A DNA stretch of 64,000 nt from Mauremys mutica (Eukaryota > Chordata > Testudines > Geoemydidae): the NCBI RefSeq assembly GCF_020497125.1, contig NC_059079.1, positions 46,883,114 to 46,947,113 on the forward strand, written 5' to 3'. Both the position numbers and the translations under genes were made by a program. The notes beneath the pieces are model-generated. The model did not search any database and was not told the DNA's origin. It was given only the letters and a program-made list of their open reading frames with translations. Position 1 is the stretch's first letter; every line of letters starts with the position of its first letter. Shown here piece after piece: positions 40,730 through 53,150 of this stretch.

Positions 40730-41885
40730 CGACATGATGAAAGACTTATCAAAACAAGACTCCATGAAGAACATCAAGAAAGTGACAAAAAATTGGGTTT
40801 ATGACAGAATGGTCAACAATTAATGCAGCATTTGCAGCCTGACTATTCCAGGAGAAGTATAGCGAGAAATGTAAGGTATTGCTTTTAGTGTCTGTGGACT
40901 TAAAGAAGGCTTATAACAGTTCCTAAAGCACTGATATGGTGGGGCCTGCAGTGACATAATCTGCCAGAGACATATGTTCAGACTATTATGGGTATTTATG
41001 TGGATAGCAGAACATTAGTGAGAAGCAGTTGTGGCTGCCATGATTCAGTCAGTGTGAGGTAAGGTCTACACCAAGGATCATCCTTAAGCCCATTCCTATT
41101 TATGATTGTAATGGACACCATTACAGGGGATCAGGAGAGAGGCTCCATTCTTTTTGCTGATGACATTATGTTGTGCCTTGAAGATAAATATGAACTAAAA
41201 AAGGGATTTAGAAAGATGGAGGGCTCCATTACAAGAAAATGCTTTATGTATCACTTGACAAAGAACATGATGTTTCATTGAGAGGGGCAACAAGAAGCCA
41301 TAAAAGTAGATGGTATTGAGTTAAAGTCCATGCAGCAATTTAAAACCCTATGTTCAGTGTTATGCCATGATGGGAATGTGGAGGAGGATGTTAGGGGTCT
41401 CATGCAAATGGAAAGAGTTGATGGGAATTATCTACGATAAGAATATGCCAAATAAATTATAAGACCACAATTAATCCAGCCATGACATATGGGTCAGAAT
41501 GCTGGCCAATGAGGAAGAGAGAAGAACAACTATGTCACACTGCAGAAATGAGAATGCTCAGGTGAACACTGGGTAAGATGAGAGTTGATAAGCTACATAA
41601 GGAAATGGTATGAACCATGATGTAGGTAGTCTCTATCACAGAAGACCTGAAGGAGTAACAACTAAGATGGCTGGGTCAAGTGAGACGATGAGATGTAGGA
41701 TTTGTTGGTCAGAGAGTACAAGAGGTAGTAGCCATCAGGCAAAGTCCACAAAGAAGACTCTGAAAAAGGTAGTTTGTGATGATGAAGGAGAACCTGAAGA
41801 AGGTTTGTATCAGCTTGGAAGATGCACTTGACAAAAATGCTTGGAGATGAAAAACAAGAGCCACTGACTGTGATTGACAGGATAA
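40730..41885 (+). pseudogene. Decayed RTE-type LINE reverse transcriptase
   Basis: On the plus strand, traces of a reverse transcriptase are spread over several frames. VSVDLKKAYN (first catalytic Asp, about 40898) is followed by GLHQGSSLSPFLF and FADD (second and third catalytic Asp, 41152-41165), then IKVDGIELKSMQQFKTL, and farther on sequence similar to the C-terminal block with TYGSE. The order and wording match vertebrate RTE-like elements. Numerous stops and frameshifts make it non-functional and old. No endonuclease domain was seen upstream, so it is 5'-truncated. Confidence 0.7.
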
Positions 41886-42824
41886 TGTGAAGGCGAAGAA
41901 GACGATTACTATATGAAATGTAGTTGAGGGCTGCTGGGTTCATAAAAGTCTATCTAGTACTTGCCAAAACCCTCAGATTTTATTTGGCTGATCATGGTTT
42001 AGAGTCCAAATCAGCAGAGCACTTAAACACATGACTATATTCCACTGGCTTCACTACATACATATTACATGGCTTAAAGGGGCATATAAACATTAGCCCA
42101 TGTACAAGTGTTTGGACATAAGTCCACCCACAAATTTGAAGGATCATAATGTTGCACATAAAGTGAGGCCAATTAGATGTACAATTTAGATCTTACTCAG
42201 TGTTTTTGGTGTGTAATTATCTACTGATTATAAATTTTGCCATATTTCAGATAGGAAAGAGATGACGGGTTTTAACTGAAATATTTTGGGCCAGATCCTC
42301 TGCTGACATTTTTCTATTGAAGTGAACAGAGTAATGGCAGCAAAGGATTTGCCCCTTTGTCTTTATTTTCTATATCAAGCCCATATTTTCTAAAACCTAT
42401 AAAACAAACTAATGTAAATTATCTACTGTATTTATTCATATTTTATGCTATAGAACCTATTGTCACCAAACCAATCAACAAAAAAAAACAACAACTCTTG
42501 ACAAATATTAACTTCATACATTTTAATTTATGTATTTTAATAAAGATATGATTTTACTGATAGAGGAAAAAAATCAGTTGAGCAAAACTTTATTTAGCCT
42601 CATTTATAGCTTTACTTGTCTTAATGTGTAATTTGATATAATCCATCTATCAAAGATGTGTTGGCAAAAGGTGAGACCCAAATTGTACATTTTAAAAAAA
42701 ATATATAATCTTCTTACCTTTTCATAACTTATTGAAAAATGTTGACTTGGCTCCTATTTTACGTAGGGAAAAAACAGCTTTTAGCAGGTTGCATAGGCTG
42801 AAGTTACTTTTTTTTAATCAGAGT
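41886..42824. other. Unassigned AT-rich sequence
   Basis: A GGGCCAGATCCTCTGCTGAC remnant near 42290 belongs to the short palindromic family. Otherwise nothing. Confidence 0.4.
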
Positions 42825-43165
42825 AAAATTTCCAAGAGTGCCCAAGTGGCTTAGAAGCCAAAGTATCATATTCAAAAGGGACTTAACCTTATTGCAAGTC
42901 ATAGGCTCCTACAGGTCAGATTTATAAATTTACACCTAAAGATACACATAGTACCTAGAAGGATTTACAAAAATGCCTAAGAAGGTTAGGCACTTAAGTC
43001 CAATAGAGTAGGCACTTCTGTGAATCCCACGAAGTGCTTCTAAGTGTCTTTAGAAGCCTAAATACCTTTATAAATCTGACCCAAAGTGCCTATGTCATTT
43101 TTGAAAATAAAAGTTAGGAACCTATGTCATTTAGGTGCTATTGAAAATTGTAGGCCAAGTCTCAA
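42825..43165. repeat. Palindromic MITE, expanded or composite
   Basis: Inverted TTAGGCACTTAAG-like and CTTAGAAGC-like words recur, with TTTATAAATCTGACCC against CAGATTTATAAAT. It probably contains two nested copies of the AGGCAC-type unit. Confidence 0.5.
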
Positions 43166-46100
43166 AGAAAAAAAAGAAAAGAAAACAAAAAAACCCCCCA
43201 AAAAACCCATTAATACACCATTAAAATGTATTGACAAATGGGCAAGAATAATGTAATAAGAGTCTAACGTCTTAATATTTTATGTAGGGCTCACCTCAGA
43301 CAATTTTAAATAAGTTATGTAAAAGACTGAACATAATGCTGATCTACTGTACATATTAAAATAGATATTTGACTTTGAAAATATGAATGCATAGGCAAAC
43401 AACAGGCATGCTGAACAATGTGCATGTGCATGCAGATGGCTTTTACACATGGTTTTTGTATCTTAAGAAATCCAGGCTGACATACTACAATATCCTGTAT
43501 TTCAAAATATGAATAGTTCAGCATTTCAGTGATATTTTCTTTGAAGAATGTAATATTCCAATGACTTCTGAATCCAAATCTGAACTGTCTCCAGTCATCA
43601 GTCTCCACTCACTCAGTTCACACTAAGTAGTTTACTAGGGTTAGCTCACACCCTTTTTTAAATCATTCTAAATGGTTTCATGGGCTGCCATGTTTTGTTT
43701 GATGGAATCCAGAGGTGGGGATTAGAACTTTTTTTTTTGTCTATTCATTCTTCAAATTATCTCTTAGCCTTCCTAAATTCTATCTTACATTTTCTGCCAC
43801 AGTCCATTCTATTGACTTCACCTGGGCTGAATATGCAGTTTTTGTTTAGCTTGAATGGTCTCTTGTACTTTTCCATTAATCATATTGTTTTCTACCCCCT
43901 TCTCTCACTGCTTGGTTTTCTGTTGAGACAATGCATACCTTCAGAGACTCAGCGTGATATGGGCAGATATGGATCTGAAAGTTCAGAATTTGGTTGGATT
44001 GTTTAGTAATTGGTTAAACTCTATTCACTGACTTTTCTCTTCCACATAACTTGTACAAAGTTTTTCCTAAACGTAGCTATAAGAGATTAAAGGCTAGGGA
44101 AAATTTCAGTATAAAAGGTCAATCAAATTTCAGTTCTTATATTCTTGTTTCTCTTTCTTATACCTTGACCAAGGCTCGAGGGATTTCAAAGGAGTGGGTC
44201 CTCTTCTTTTCCACTCCCCTCCCCCACATTTTGGAGAAATTATTGCCTATCAGATAAAAAACAGTTTTGGATGTCCAATTATACTGTCCAATTTATCCAT
44301 CAGGTCTATTGAAAGAGTGAGCTGCTAAGACTTTCAAGGAGCTTCTTTCATTTGGACCTTGATTGGCAAAATTACAGAGGAACAGAGAATGTAAAAAATG
44401 TGTTTTTTTTCTTTGTAATCTTTGCAATATGGTGAAGAAGTTTATTAAGAGTGAGTACCCTTCACTCATTAATTTCCTCGTCTTTTCTCTTTCCTGAAAG
44501 CATGCTGCATATAAAAATGTTATATTCTCTGTCATTCTTTTCCTTCCAAGTCTTTGGAAAGCAGAGTTCTGATAGTTCTACTATAATCAGGCTTTGCTGC
44601 TAAAAATATGCTTTCCATTAAATCATTACAAAAATAAAAATAAAAACAAAGCTGGCATGAAATTAGGTTACACAGTATGAAATTATTTACAACATCCCAC
44701 CAAATTCTTCATCAGGGAAAGTCATAGTGTTTGAGAGGATGGGAATTTATGCAGCTTTACTGTATTACATCTGGAGGTTGACAGCTGGTTATTATGTACA
44801 CCTAATTTACCTGAGCAGTAAATATTACAAATAGAGAGATCTATTCACCTAAGGCTGATGGTTCAATAGGTTTAATACTTTATGCTGAAAATAAAATATG
44901 GAATAAATTATGAGCAAACCTTCCCACACTTCAACAATTTACAATGCCCCACAGAGTAAACAGACTAAATGAAGGGTCTTTGATGTATTATAAAGCAGGT
45001 AATAAACCTGATCCCTCAATGTTTTGCAAAACAATTGCAATAATATTAAGCATATTTAAACCTTATAACAATCCCAGGATAAATGTCAAATATACTTTGG
45101 ATATCTAAATTAATCAAGTTCCAGAGAGTAATTGTTTGCTACCTACAGGAATGTGGAGAATTAAATTAATTAGCTGATACTGTGTAGAAAAATAATGGCA
45201 CCAAAAAAAAAGGAAAAGGAAACCTCAACAGCTTTACTAACACCTGTTACTGAATTATGCTGAATTTAGCGTCATATGGACTTGCAAGTCATTAACAAGC
45301 ACATTAATCAGAAAGTTAGTAAGAGTGACCACTGTTCAAAATTAAATTCTCTCTCAGATATTCTCTATACTAATAATGTCTGAAACAATCAGTGCTCACT
45401 GATCTCTGGGCAATGAGATTTCAGCAGGAAAACAATTAGAGGTTATTCAGGTTTTCATGAGCTGCATTAATTCATTATTTAATTTCTCTTGGTATGTACT
45501 CTTTTCTCTCATAATAATCATAGGTATCTTTTCTTTTTAACCGGAACAGCACACAACTGTATTGTGCACACTGTTGTAACTGCATAGCCTCTGTCTCTAA
45601 TAGGCAGGAATTATTTTTATGAAAAAGACAAAAGCTATCACCTTGAAACCAGTACACTGCAATGAATTAGCGAAAGAGCAGAAAATGAACAATTCTTTGG
45701 AGTTTATGTACAGCCAATTCCCATTAAGGTTAATTCAAAAGACTGAATGACAAAGAACAATTTAAGTCCCACCAGTTAGGATTCTAGCGCAATACTTACT
45801 TTATTGTAATATTGAATAATAATGCTTTGCACGTCTGTAGAACCTTACCTCATAGTAGCTCCAGCCACTTTGCAATCATTAATATTTTAAGCTTCACAAA
45901 GCTCCTAGAGCTAAGCATAAAGAGACTACAAAGGAAAGAAAGACAACTCTTCAGATGGGAAGCTAAATGACTAGAGTAACAGTCTTCAGATACTAGTTTC
46001 TAACCTCATCAACATGGCCAAGGAAAGGAGAACAACATGGAAAGACATTATTTTGCATTACTACTAGTTGTCTCATTGCAACTGTGGAACTATTATTCAT

Positions 46101-47014
46101 ATCCAGCAGAAGTCTGGTTGGGAACTTTCTGTCAGAAAAATCATTCGGACATAAAATGCAGTTTTAACAAATTCAATTTTTCCACAGAAAAATTTCAAAG
46201 ATATTGAACATTTTCTGGTGGAAAAAAATAAATGAAACAATGAAATATATTTATGTAAATAAATGTAGTATCATTGAAGTTGTAATTTGGACCCCATTTT
46301 TTCTATGGATTGGGGTCTCGGAAGGACCTCCTCTCCCATAATGCAATCCATCACTTATAGAAGAAATATGCATCATGGGATTCACATGTCTCTGGATAAA
46401 TCATAGAATATGTAGTCTAGACAGGAGACCAACCTGTAAGAGAATATGGGTGCATCAAACTTCTGAAGTACAATTCTCACAAGGCAATATGTCCCAATAG
46501 GAAAGTGTAGTTTAATATTGAGCTGACTCTAAATGAAATAGTTCAGATTAGTTCAACAAATGGAAATGAATCATTTGATTTTGGAATGTCAAAATGGTTT
46601 GTTAAGAAATAGTGAAAATAAGTGAGTGTTTTGAAGTTTCCAAATAAAAGTTATAAATAATATTTCATTCTATAAAAAAAAGATATTTCAACTTTTCGTT
46701 CTGATTTGCTACAAAAACAAAATTATGAAATATTGGAATTCCCCATGGAATGGAAACTCTGAATTTTGCTTAGCTCTAATATCCAAGCTGAAAGTAAAGT
46801 AATATTAAACTACTTTAATTTTTTAGTGGGGAACTAATGTTTTATGATATAGGTGTCTCAGATTGCCTAAATTCTGAAGCATTAAACTGTTGTCAAGCAT
46901 TTTAAGCAGGCGAGCTCTTAGTTTATTTATCATTTGCACTAGTGTCATGATCCAAAATGAACTGTTCTTCCTTCTGTTTGTCAGCCACATGCAGATAGTG
47001 GGAGATAAAACCCA
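43166..47014. other. Longest tract without a recognised repeat or gene
   Basis: About 3.8 kb, AT-rich, with only simple runs. I recognise no exon. The stretch 44700-45700 is particularly free of repeat signatures and could include conserved non-coding sequence, which cannot be judged from one genome. Confidence 0.4.
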
Positions 47015-47022
47015 TCTATACC

Positions 47023-47148
47023 CATAGGTACTGGAACTAAGGGTGTTGGGGGTGCTGCTTTACCTCCTGGCTTGAATTAGTAATAGCAATCCAAATACAT
47101 GGTTTCCACTTTCAGCACCCTATTGTAAAAATTGTTCCGGCACCACTG
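47023..47148. mobile_element. hAT-type MITE
   Basis: CATAGGTACTGGAACTAAGG at the left is inverted as ATTGTTCCGGCACCACTG at the right. TCTATACC (47015-47022) and TCTATATC (47149-47156) match at 7 of 8 positions, an 8-bp hAT duplication. 126 bp, non-coding. Confidence 0.75.
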
Positions 47149-47156
47149 TCTATATC

Positions 47157-48129
47157 TTTAAATCTGGAGATCAAACATGCTGCTTTTCAGCTTCTACATG
47201 TTATGGCCACCCAATCTCACCCTGAAAAGAACCTAAACTCAATGGCTCAGTCAAAAGAGCCTTATACATATTTTCTATTATTCTAATTATCCACACTAGC
47301 ATTCATTTACAGAGGTATGATCTTCTTGACAACTAACCCCAAGAATATCATTTATGTAATTTATTTGTATTTATTGTAAATGTACTAATAAGGTTTCAAA
47401 GTTTTTAATGTCAACAGATGAAGTTTAAGGGAGTTTATAGACTATGTTTGGGGGAGAATGCTTCCATTTTCTCATGAAGCATAGAATGTAAATAGAAATA
47501 TGCCTAAATAAAAAGTTTATAAAAAATACTTCTTGCAGCAATGTTTAGTGATATTGTAACACTTTCAGCTCTCACTGAAATCTGGTAAGCATCTTGCAGC
47601 ATTAAGGTCAATGAAACTTTGAGCAATAAGGCCCTCTTTTTTTTTGCTTTTTCATAGATATGAGAGTTACAAAATATTTCACGATAACCAGCCTAATATT
47701 TCCATTTTCTTATATTCCAGTACTCCCAGTTAGAGCCCTTGTAACACTCTGTAAAGTTCTTCATCTTCCTTGGAGTTTTGCACCCCAAGTACTTGCAGAC
47801 AGCTATTATGCCTGTCCTTCTACCTTTGTCATCATTTACCCAAACTATACACATTTCACCCTTTCAATGCTTCCTCATAGATCACTCCCTCAAGCACTTA
47901 ATCATTTTTGTTGTTCTCTTGGCCTTTCTCTATGCTGTGTAATAAATATGGTGGCAACTGTGGGTGAAAATATTTTTTGAAAGGAAATTAGGTGATCTTC
48001 CCTCCTTTTTATCGTGGACATTTCCTTCCTTTGCTTAGTATATATTATAAGCGAATCTCATTGTTTTGGGGGCCCTGTCTTATTATTTTTCAACAGCTGA
48101 GGCGACCAATACTGTTCACCTGAGGAGAA
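47157..48129. other. Unassigned AT-rich sequence
   Basis: A 106-codon frame at 47660-47980 has no motif. No repeat recognised. Confidence 0.4.
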
Positions 48130-48134
48130 ACAAC

Positions 48135-48228
48135 AAGGAGTCCGGTGGCACCTTAAAGATTAACAGATTTACTTGAGCATAAGCTTTTGTGAGTAAAAAA
48201 CCCACGTCTTCAGATGAATTTATTTTAG
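48135..48228 (-). repeat. Penelope-like 3'-end fragment
   Basis: GGAGTCCGGTGGCACCTTAA followed by GATTAACAGATTTACTTGAG and CATAAGCTTTTGTGAGTAA matches the 3' end of the Penelope element at 48690, in the same orientation, without coding sequence. Confidence 0.7.
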
Positions 48229-48689
48229 TGCATTATGTTGCTAATGCATTTATTTTTGTAAAGTGTAAATACATGTTTACTGTACATAACATACTAAAAT
48301 TGCATTTTGGATACTTTTCTGTCTTCATTAGTTTTATTAAAATTACATATTATATTTAGGTAGATTGGAACATAACTAATTTCTGTATAGACTGGAGTTA
48401 ATATGCATATTTTAACAAATGTGTACATATTGTTGCCAATGGATTAGAACAGATTCACTGGAGCCTTTCAGATCTACCGGGCACATAATACCCTTTGGAA
48501 ATAGCTGTCTTATATATTTTCCCAGAAAACCAGATTAAAAGAAGCATTCCAGTTTCTGATTAATAATCATCTGATTAATAAAAAAGAAACACAAGTTTGT
48601 TCTTTCTTTTACGCATACAAACACCTATATTGAAATAACATTAAATTGTTACATAAACTGGCAGAAGTCAGACAATGCAAATTTAATAA

Positions 48690-50483
48690 TTATAAGAAGG
48701 GTAGCTGTGTTAGTCTGTATCCACCCGATGGCACCTTAAAGACTAACAGATTTATTTGGGCATAAGCTTTCATGGGTAAAAAACCCTCTTCTTCAGATGC
48801 ACAGAATGAAAATTACAGATACAGGGATAAATAAACATTGGCACATGAAGAGAAGGGAGCTACCTTACAAGTGAAGAACCAATGCTGAAGGCCAGTTTAG
48901 TCAGGGTGGATGTGGTCCACTCCCAGTAATTGAAGTGTCAATACCAAGAGAGGGAAAATTGCTTTTGTAGTGAGCCAGCCACTCCAAGTCCCTGTTCAAG
49001 CCTAAATTGATGGTGTTAAGTTTGCAAATGAATTGTAGCTCTGTAGTTTCTCTTTGAAGTCTGTTTTTGAAGTTTTTTGTTGAAGAATGGCTACTTTAAA
49101 TCTGTTCTTGAGTGTCCAGGGAGATTGAAGTGTTCGCCTACTGGCTTTTGTATGTTACCATTCCTGATGTCTGATTTGTGTCCATTTATCCTTTTACATA
49201 GAGACTGTCCGGTTTGCCCAACATACATGGCAGAGGGACATTGCTGGCACATGATAGCATATATCACATTAGCAGAGGTACAGGTGAACCAGCCTCTAAT
49301 GGTGTGGCTGGTGTGGTTGGGTCCTATGATGGTGTTGCTAGAGTATATATAGGGACAGAGAAGGCAATGGGGTTTCTTACAGGGTTTGGTTCCTGGGTTA
49401 GTGTTTCTGTAGTGTGGTGTGTAGTTGCTGGTGAGTATTTGCTTCAGGTTGGGAGACTGTATGTAGGTGAGGACTGGCCTGTTTTCCAAGGTCTGTGAGA
49501 ATGAGGGATTGTTTTCCAGGATAGGTTGTAGAATGTTGATGATGCACTGGAGAGGTTTTAGCTGGGGGCTGTACATGATGGCCAGTGGTGTTCTGTTATT
49601 TTCCTTGTTGGGCCTGTCCTGTAGTAGGTGACTTCTGGGTACCTGTCTTGCTCTGTCAATCTGTTTCATCACTTCCCCAGGTTGGTATTGTAGTTTTAAG
49701 AATGCTTGAAAGACATCTTGTATGTGTTTGTCTCTGACTGAGTGATTGGAGCAAATGTGGTTGTATTTTAGGGCTTGGCTGTAGACAATGGATCGTGTGA
49801 TGTGTCCTGGATGGAAGCGGGAGGCATGTAGGTAAGTATAGTGGTCAGTAGGTTTCCGGTATAGGGTGGTGTTTATGTGATCATCACTTATTTGCACTGT
49901 AGTGTCCAGGAAGTGGAACTCTTGTGTAGGCTGGTCCAGGCTGAGGTTGATGGTGGGGTTGAAATTGTTGAAATCCAGCTGGAATTCTTCAAGGGCCTCC
50001 TTCCCGTGGGTCCATATGATGAAGATGTCATCAGTGTGCTGTAAGTAGAGGAGGGGCACTAGGGGACAAGAGCTGGGGAAGCATTGTTCTAAGTCAACTA
50101 TAAAAATGTTGGCATACTGTGGGGCCATGCGGGTACCCATAGCAGTGCCGCTAACTTGAAGATATAAGTTGTCCCCAAATCTGAAATGGTTGTGGGTGAG
50201 GACAAAGTCACAAAGCTCAGTCACCATGTGTGCTGTGGCCTCACCAGGGATACTGTTCCTGACAGTTTGTAGTCCATCCTCAGGTAGAATATTGCTGTAC
50301 AGGGCTTCTACATCCATGGTGGCCAAGATGGTGTTTTCTGGAAGATCACCAATGCATTGTAGTTTATAATATCAGAGTTGTTTCTGAGGCTGTGGATGGA
50401 GTTGCGTTCTGTACAGCTGAGGTTATGGGGCAAGTACTGAGGGGAGAACTTCAATATGTGAATCTTGCAGAATTTCTTCACAG
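48690..50483 (-). mobile_element. 5'-truncated Penelope-like retroelement
   Basis: The minus-strand element ends at the left with the characteristic terminal block (48690-48805: GGTAGCTGTGTTAGTCTGTA, GGCACCTTAAAGACTAACAG, CATAAGCTTTCATGGG, TTCTTCAGATGC). Its coding region runs from about 50345 down to 49091, with further 3' coding remnants to about 48910. The 5' part of the reverse transcriptase is missing or unreadable beyond about 50350. Confidence 0.85.
49091..50320 (-). pseudogene. Penelope-like reverse transcriptase with GIY-YIG endonuclease
   Basis: The frame is open for 411 codons but starts inside the protein at a TTG, without its own start. A DVEALYSNI block near the beginning holds the first catalytic Asp. 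GTAMGTRMAPQYANIF and the third palm block follow, the latter reading HTDD (residues 97-100) where the family has Tyr-x-Asp-Asp. FLDTTVQ and LYRKPTD are later RT blocks. Cys316, Cys321 and Cys324 form part of the CCHH-like linker, and VIYAIMC with MYVGQTGQ and a downstream Arg/His (LCKRINGH) form the GIY-YIG endonuclease. The frame stops at 49091, and downstream family-like sequence continues in another frame, so a 1-nt deletion probably ends it early. Penelope enzymes copy RNA at nicked sites. This copy is inactive: truncated, a changed palm residue and a frameshift. Confidence 0.85.
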
Positions 50484-50694
50484 CACACGTCTAGTCTACA
50501 TTGAAAACATTTTGCTGACAAGTTATGTCAGTTAGGAGTGCAATGTTTTAGTGATTATAGGTGGGCCAGCAAAAGCGCTAGTATAGATGCAGTTATAGTA
50601 GCATAAAATTGCTTACATAAGTATAGTTTATTTTGTTTGCTGGACTAGAATAAGTTGGTACACTGGCAAAACCTGTAGTATAGACACATTCCAA
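50484..50694. mobile_element. MITE at the Penelope 5' boundary
   Basis: CACGTCTAGTCTACATTG at the left and CCTGTAGTATAGACACATTCC at the right are imperfect inverted repeats with the GTCTACAC-type core. An internal GCCAGCAAAAGCGCTAGTAT resembles Harbinger-like MITEs. Non-coding, about 210 bp. The ends are approximate. Confidence 0.5.
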
Positions 50695-51560
50695 GTCACC
50701 TCACAGATGAAAGGAGATTATTATTGGGTTTTAAGAAAGGTGCTAATTAGGATAAGAATGCAGGTTTGTAAACCTTTTTACCTTGCTCCTCTTTCCCACT
50801 CCATCAGAGTGTTTTCAATCACATTTTTCCTCAGCTGTAGCTCCTACTATGTCAAAAGTTGCAGTGCACAGAAAGCAGAATGACACCTCTTCCCAGTCAT
50901 ATGGCTAGCAGTTACCTACCCTACAAGAGAATATTACCTATTCTGGATGTCTGTGGTTGCCATAGAAACAGAGTGCCTACTTATCATCCTTATATGTGGC
51001 CTCCTTTGATCAGGGATAAGGCATATAACCTTCCAAGCAAAACATTAGGGCCAAAATGTCTTTCAGTGACACCAGTCTAAATCTGCAATAACTCCATTGA
51101 TTTTAAATGGAGTTATTCTAGATTTACACCTGTGAACAGCAGAATTTAAACCTTGACTGTGGGCTGTTCCTCTCATTGTTACTATCACCACCACTATACA
51201 TAACCTTCCTGGTTGTATTGTATCCAACGTTTCTCTCTCTCAGCTCCTTCTCTCTTATTTCCATGGGGCGGGGGAGGGGGGGAAGAGAATGTATCTTAAT
51301 TGAGTTTAACTACCAAACAAGTAATCATTATTGGATATAGTAAGATATATTAAGTCAAGCAGGAACTGATTGTCCATAGTGCATCATCCTGTGTCTTTAT
51401 TCCTTTCAGGACAATTCCTTTACTGAGTGTTTTAAAACTAGGTTGTTGTGTTCAGGCATATCTGTCTCACTGTTTGATCAAGAGTATTCACTTCACTTCA
51501 CTTCACTTCTGGAGCTACAGGCTCATGTAAGCCTTAGGCAATGATTCATATTTGTCTTAA
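50695..51560. other. Unassigned sequence with small repeats
   Basis: A short hairpin repeat at 51048-51155 (GGGCCAAAATG..., central TCCATTGATTTTAAATGGAG). A (TTCAC)n run at 51488-51508. No gene. Confidence 0.45.
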
Positions 51561-51567
51561 TTATGAA

Positions 51568-52010
51568 CAGGGCCGGTGAAAGGATGATTTGCGCCCTAGG
51601 CGAAACTTCCACCTTGCGCCCTCCCTCGTCCTGAGCCCCCACCTTGAGATGCCCCCCGCCCTGAGGTGCCCCCCACCGTGGCAGCTCCCCACCCCTCCAC
51701 CCTCCGCCAATCAGCTTAGGTGCTGCAAGCCTGGGAGGTGGGAGAAGTGAAGCAGCCACGGTGTGCTCGGGGAGGAGGCGGAGCAGGGGTCAGCTGGGGC
51801 GGGGAGTTCTCCTGTGTGCCACCCCCCCTTACTTGCTGCAGGTGGCCCTCCCCGCACCCCCCTACCCCAGCTCCCTCCGCCTAAATGCTAGCGGCGACTG
51901 AGGCAGCTGAAGATTCAGCCGCCGCGGTCGCTGCCAAAGAAAATGCCGGCCCCCAAATCCTAGCGCCCTAGGCAACTGCCTAGGTAGCCTAAATGGTTGC
52001 ACCAGCCCTG
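51568..52010. mobile_element. hAT-type non-autonomous transposon
   Basis: CAGGGCCGGTGAAAGGATG at the left is inverted as GGTTGCACCAGCCCTG at the right. Inner phrases GCGCCCTAGGCG and GCGCCCTAGGCAAC occur near both ends. A perfect 8-bp duplication ATTATGAA flanks it (51560-51567 and 52011-52018). It is 443 bp, GC-rich and non-coding. The perfect duplication indicates a comparatively recent insertion. Confidence 0.88.
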
Positions 52011-52018
52011 ATTATGAA

Positions 52019-52955
52019 TAGTCACTGAAGTCACAAATAGAATTAGACAAGACTAATTTCAAATGATGTATGTAACCACACATTGACCAAAAATACCTGT
52101 TAACTTGATGGCATTTAGGAATACTGTAAGTCTATGAACAAAATTACTTAGAAAGGAAGAGACTCATCTCTTGATAGCCATGTATAAGTTTCATTACATT
52201 AACAGACATCATTCATGTGTTTTAAACACACATACTTTTGATTTTGTGGCTTTGGGCCTACTTGGAGACATACATTTTTCCTCTCGTAGGTGCTACCACA
52301 CCATGGTGATGGGTGTGATATAAAACTCTAGTTCTCTTTCCCTTGTTGTGTCCAATCACCATCAGATAGTGATTCCATTCCATGACATTAAGCCCATTAC
52401 AAAGGTTTCCAGAATTTGTGAGCTCTCTTTCCATTTGTGATTTTATCTTCTTGATCCACTGAAAAGTCCATATTGAAAGAAATGCTCAGCATCAATCAGT
52501 GACACACATGCATACAGAAACCAGAAGTTTTTTTTTTTAAATCAGAATATTTGAGGACCTCAGAAAAGGATTGGTTTGAGTTTGTATACAAATAAACATA
52601 GTGATTCTTGTGTGGGGTTGTGATAGTGGTGTGTGCATGTGTGTGGGGGGAGTAGTGGCTACACTCTTGTTCTTATTTCATTTGAACCTGTTCACCCATT
52701 TTTTTTATGTGCAAAACTTGCTGCTGGAAGTAGTATGCTACAGTTTCACACAATTCTAGTATTAAATCAGCAACTTAAATGATTTTTGTTTTAAGATGCC
52801 ATACAAGACCTTTGTAACCATTTGTTTCTTTAATCATTATATCCTTTGTCTGTTCTATACATGGAACTCCCCACTCACCCCTTTAGTTTACATTATCTCA
52901 TTGATCATTCATACAGAATTGTATGGCTAAAACCATGAATTCAACCTAAAGCTAA
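52019..52955. other. Unassigned AT-rich sequence
   Basis: No gene recognised. Confidence 0.4.
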
Positions 52956-52959
52956 GGAC

Positions 52960-53150
52960 CAAGATTTTCAAAAGTGATCAGTAACTTTGGTGTGCCTTAA
53001 TTTTGGGGGTACTCATTTAGAAACTTTTTAAGGAGTGTGTGATTTCAGGGGGCAGGTGCTCAGTATTTTCTGAAAAACAAGCCTCTTTATGGTGTCTCAA
53101 GGTTGGCACCCAAAATCACTAACCATTTTGGAAAAAAATCTTAGCCTTTT
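52960..53150. repeat. Palindromic MITE remnant
   Basis: CCAAGATTTTCAAAAGTGATC at the left and GGTTGGCACCCAAAATCACTAACC towards the right are inverted partners. It is the same family as the unit split by the Gypsy element (33480/39010). Confidence 0.5.

Noticed and set aside
47660..47980. 106-codon plus-strand frame
   Set aside because: Composition reflects T- and C-rich DNA; no domain, no splice context and no relatives recognised.
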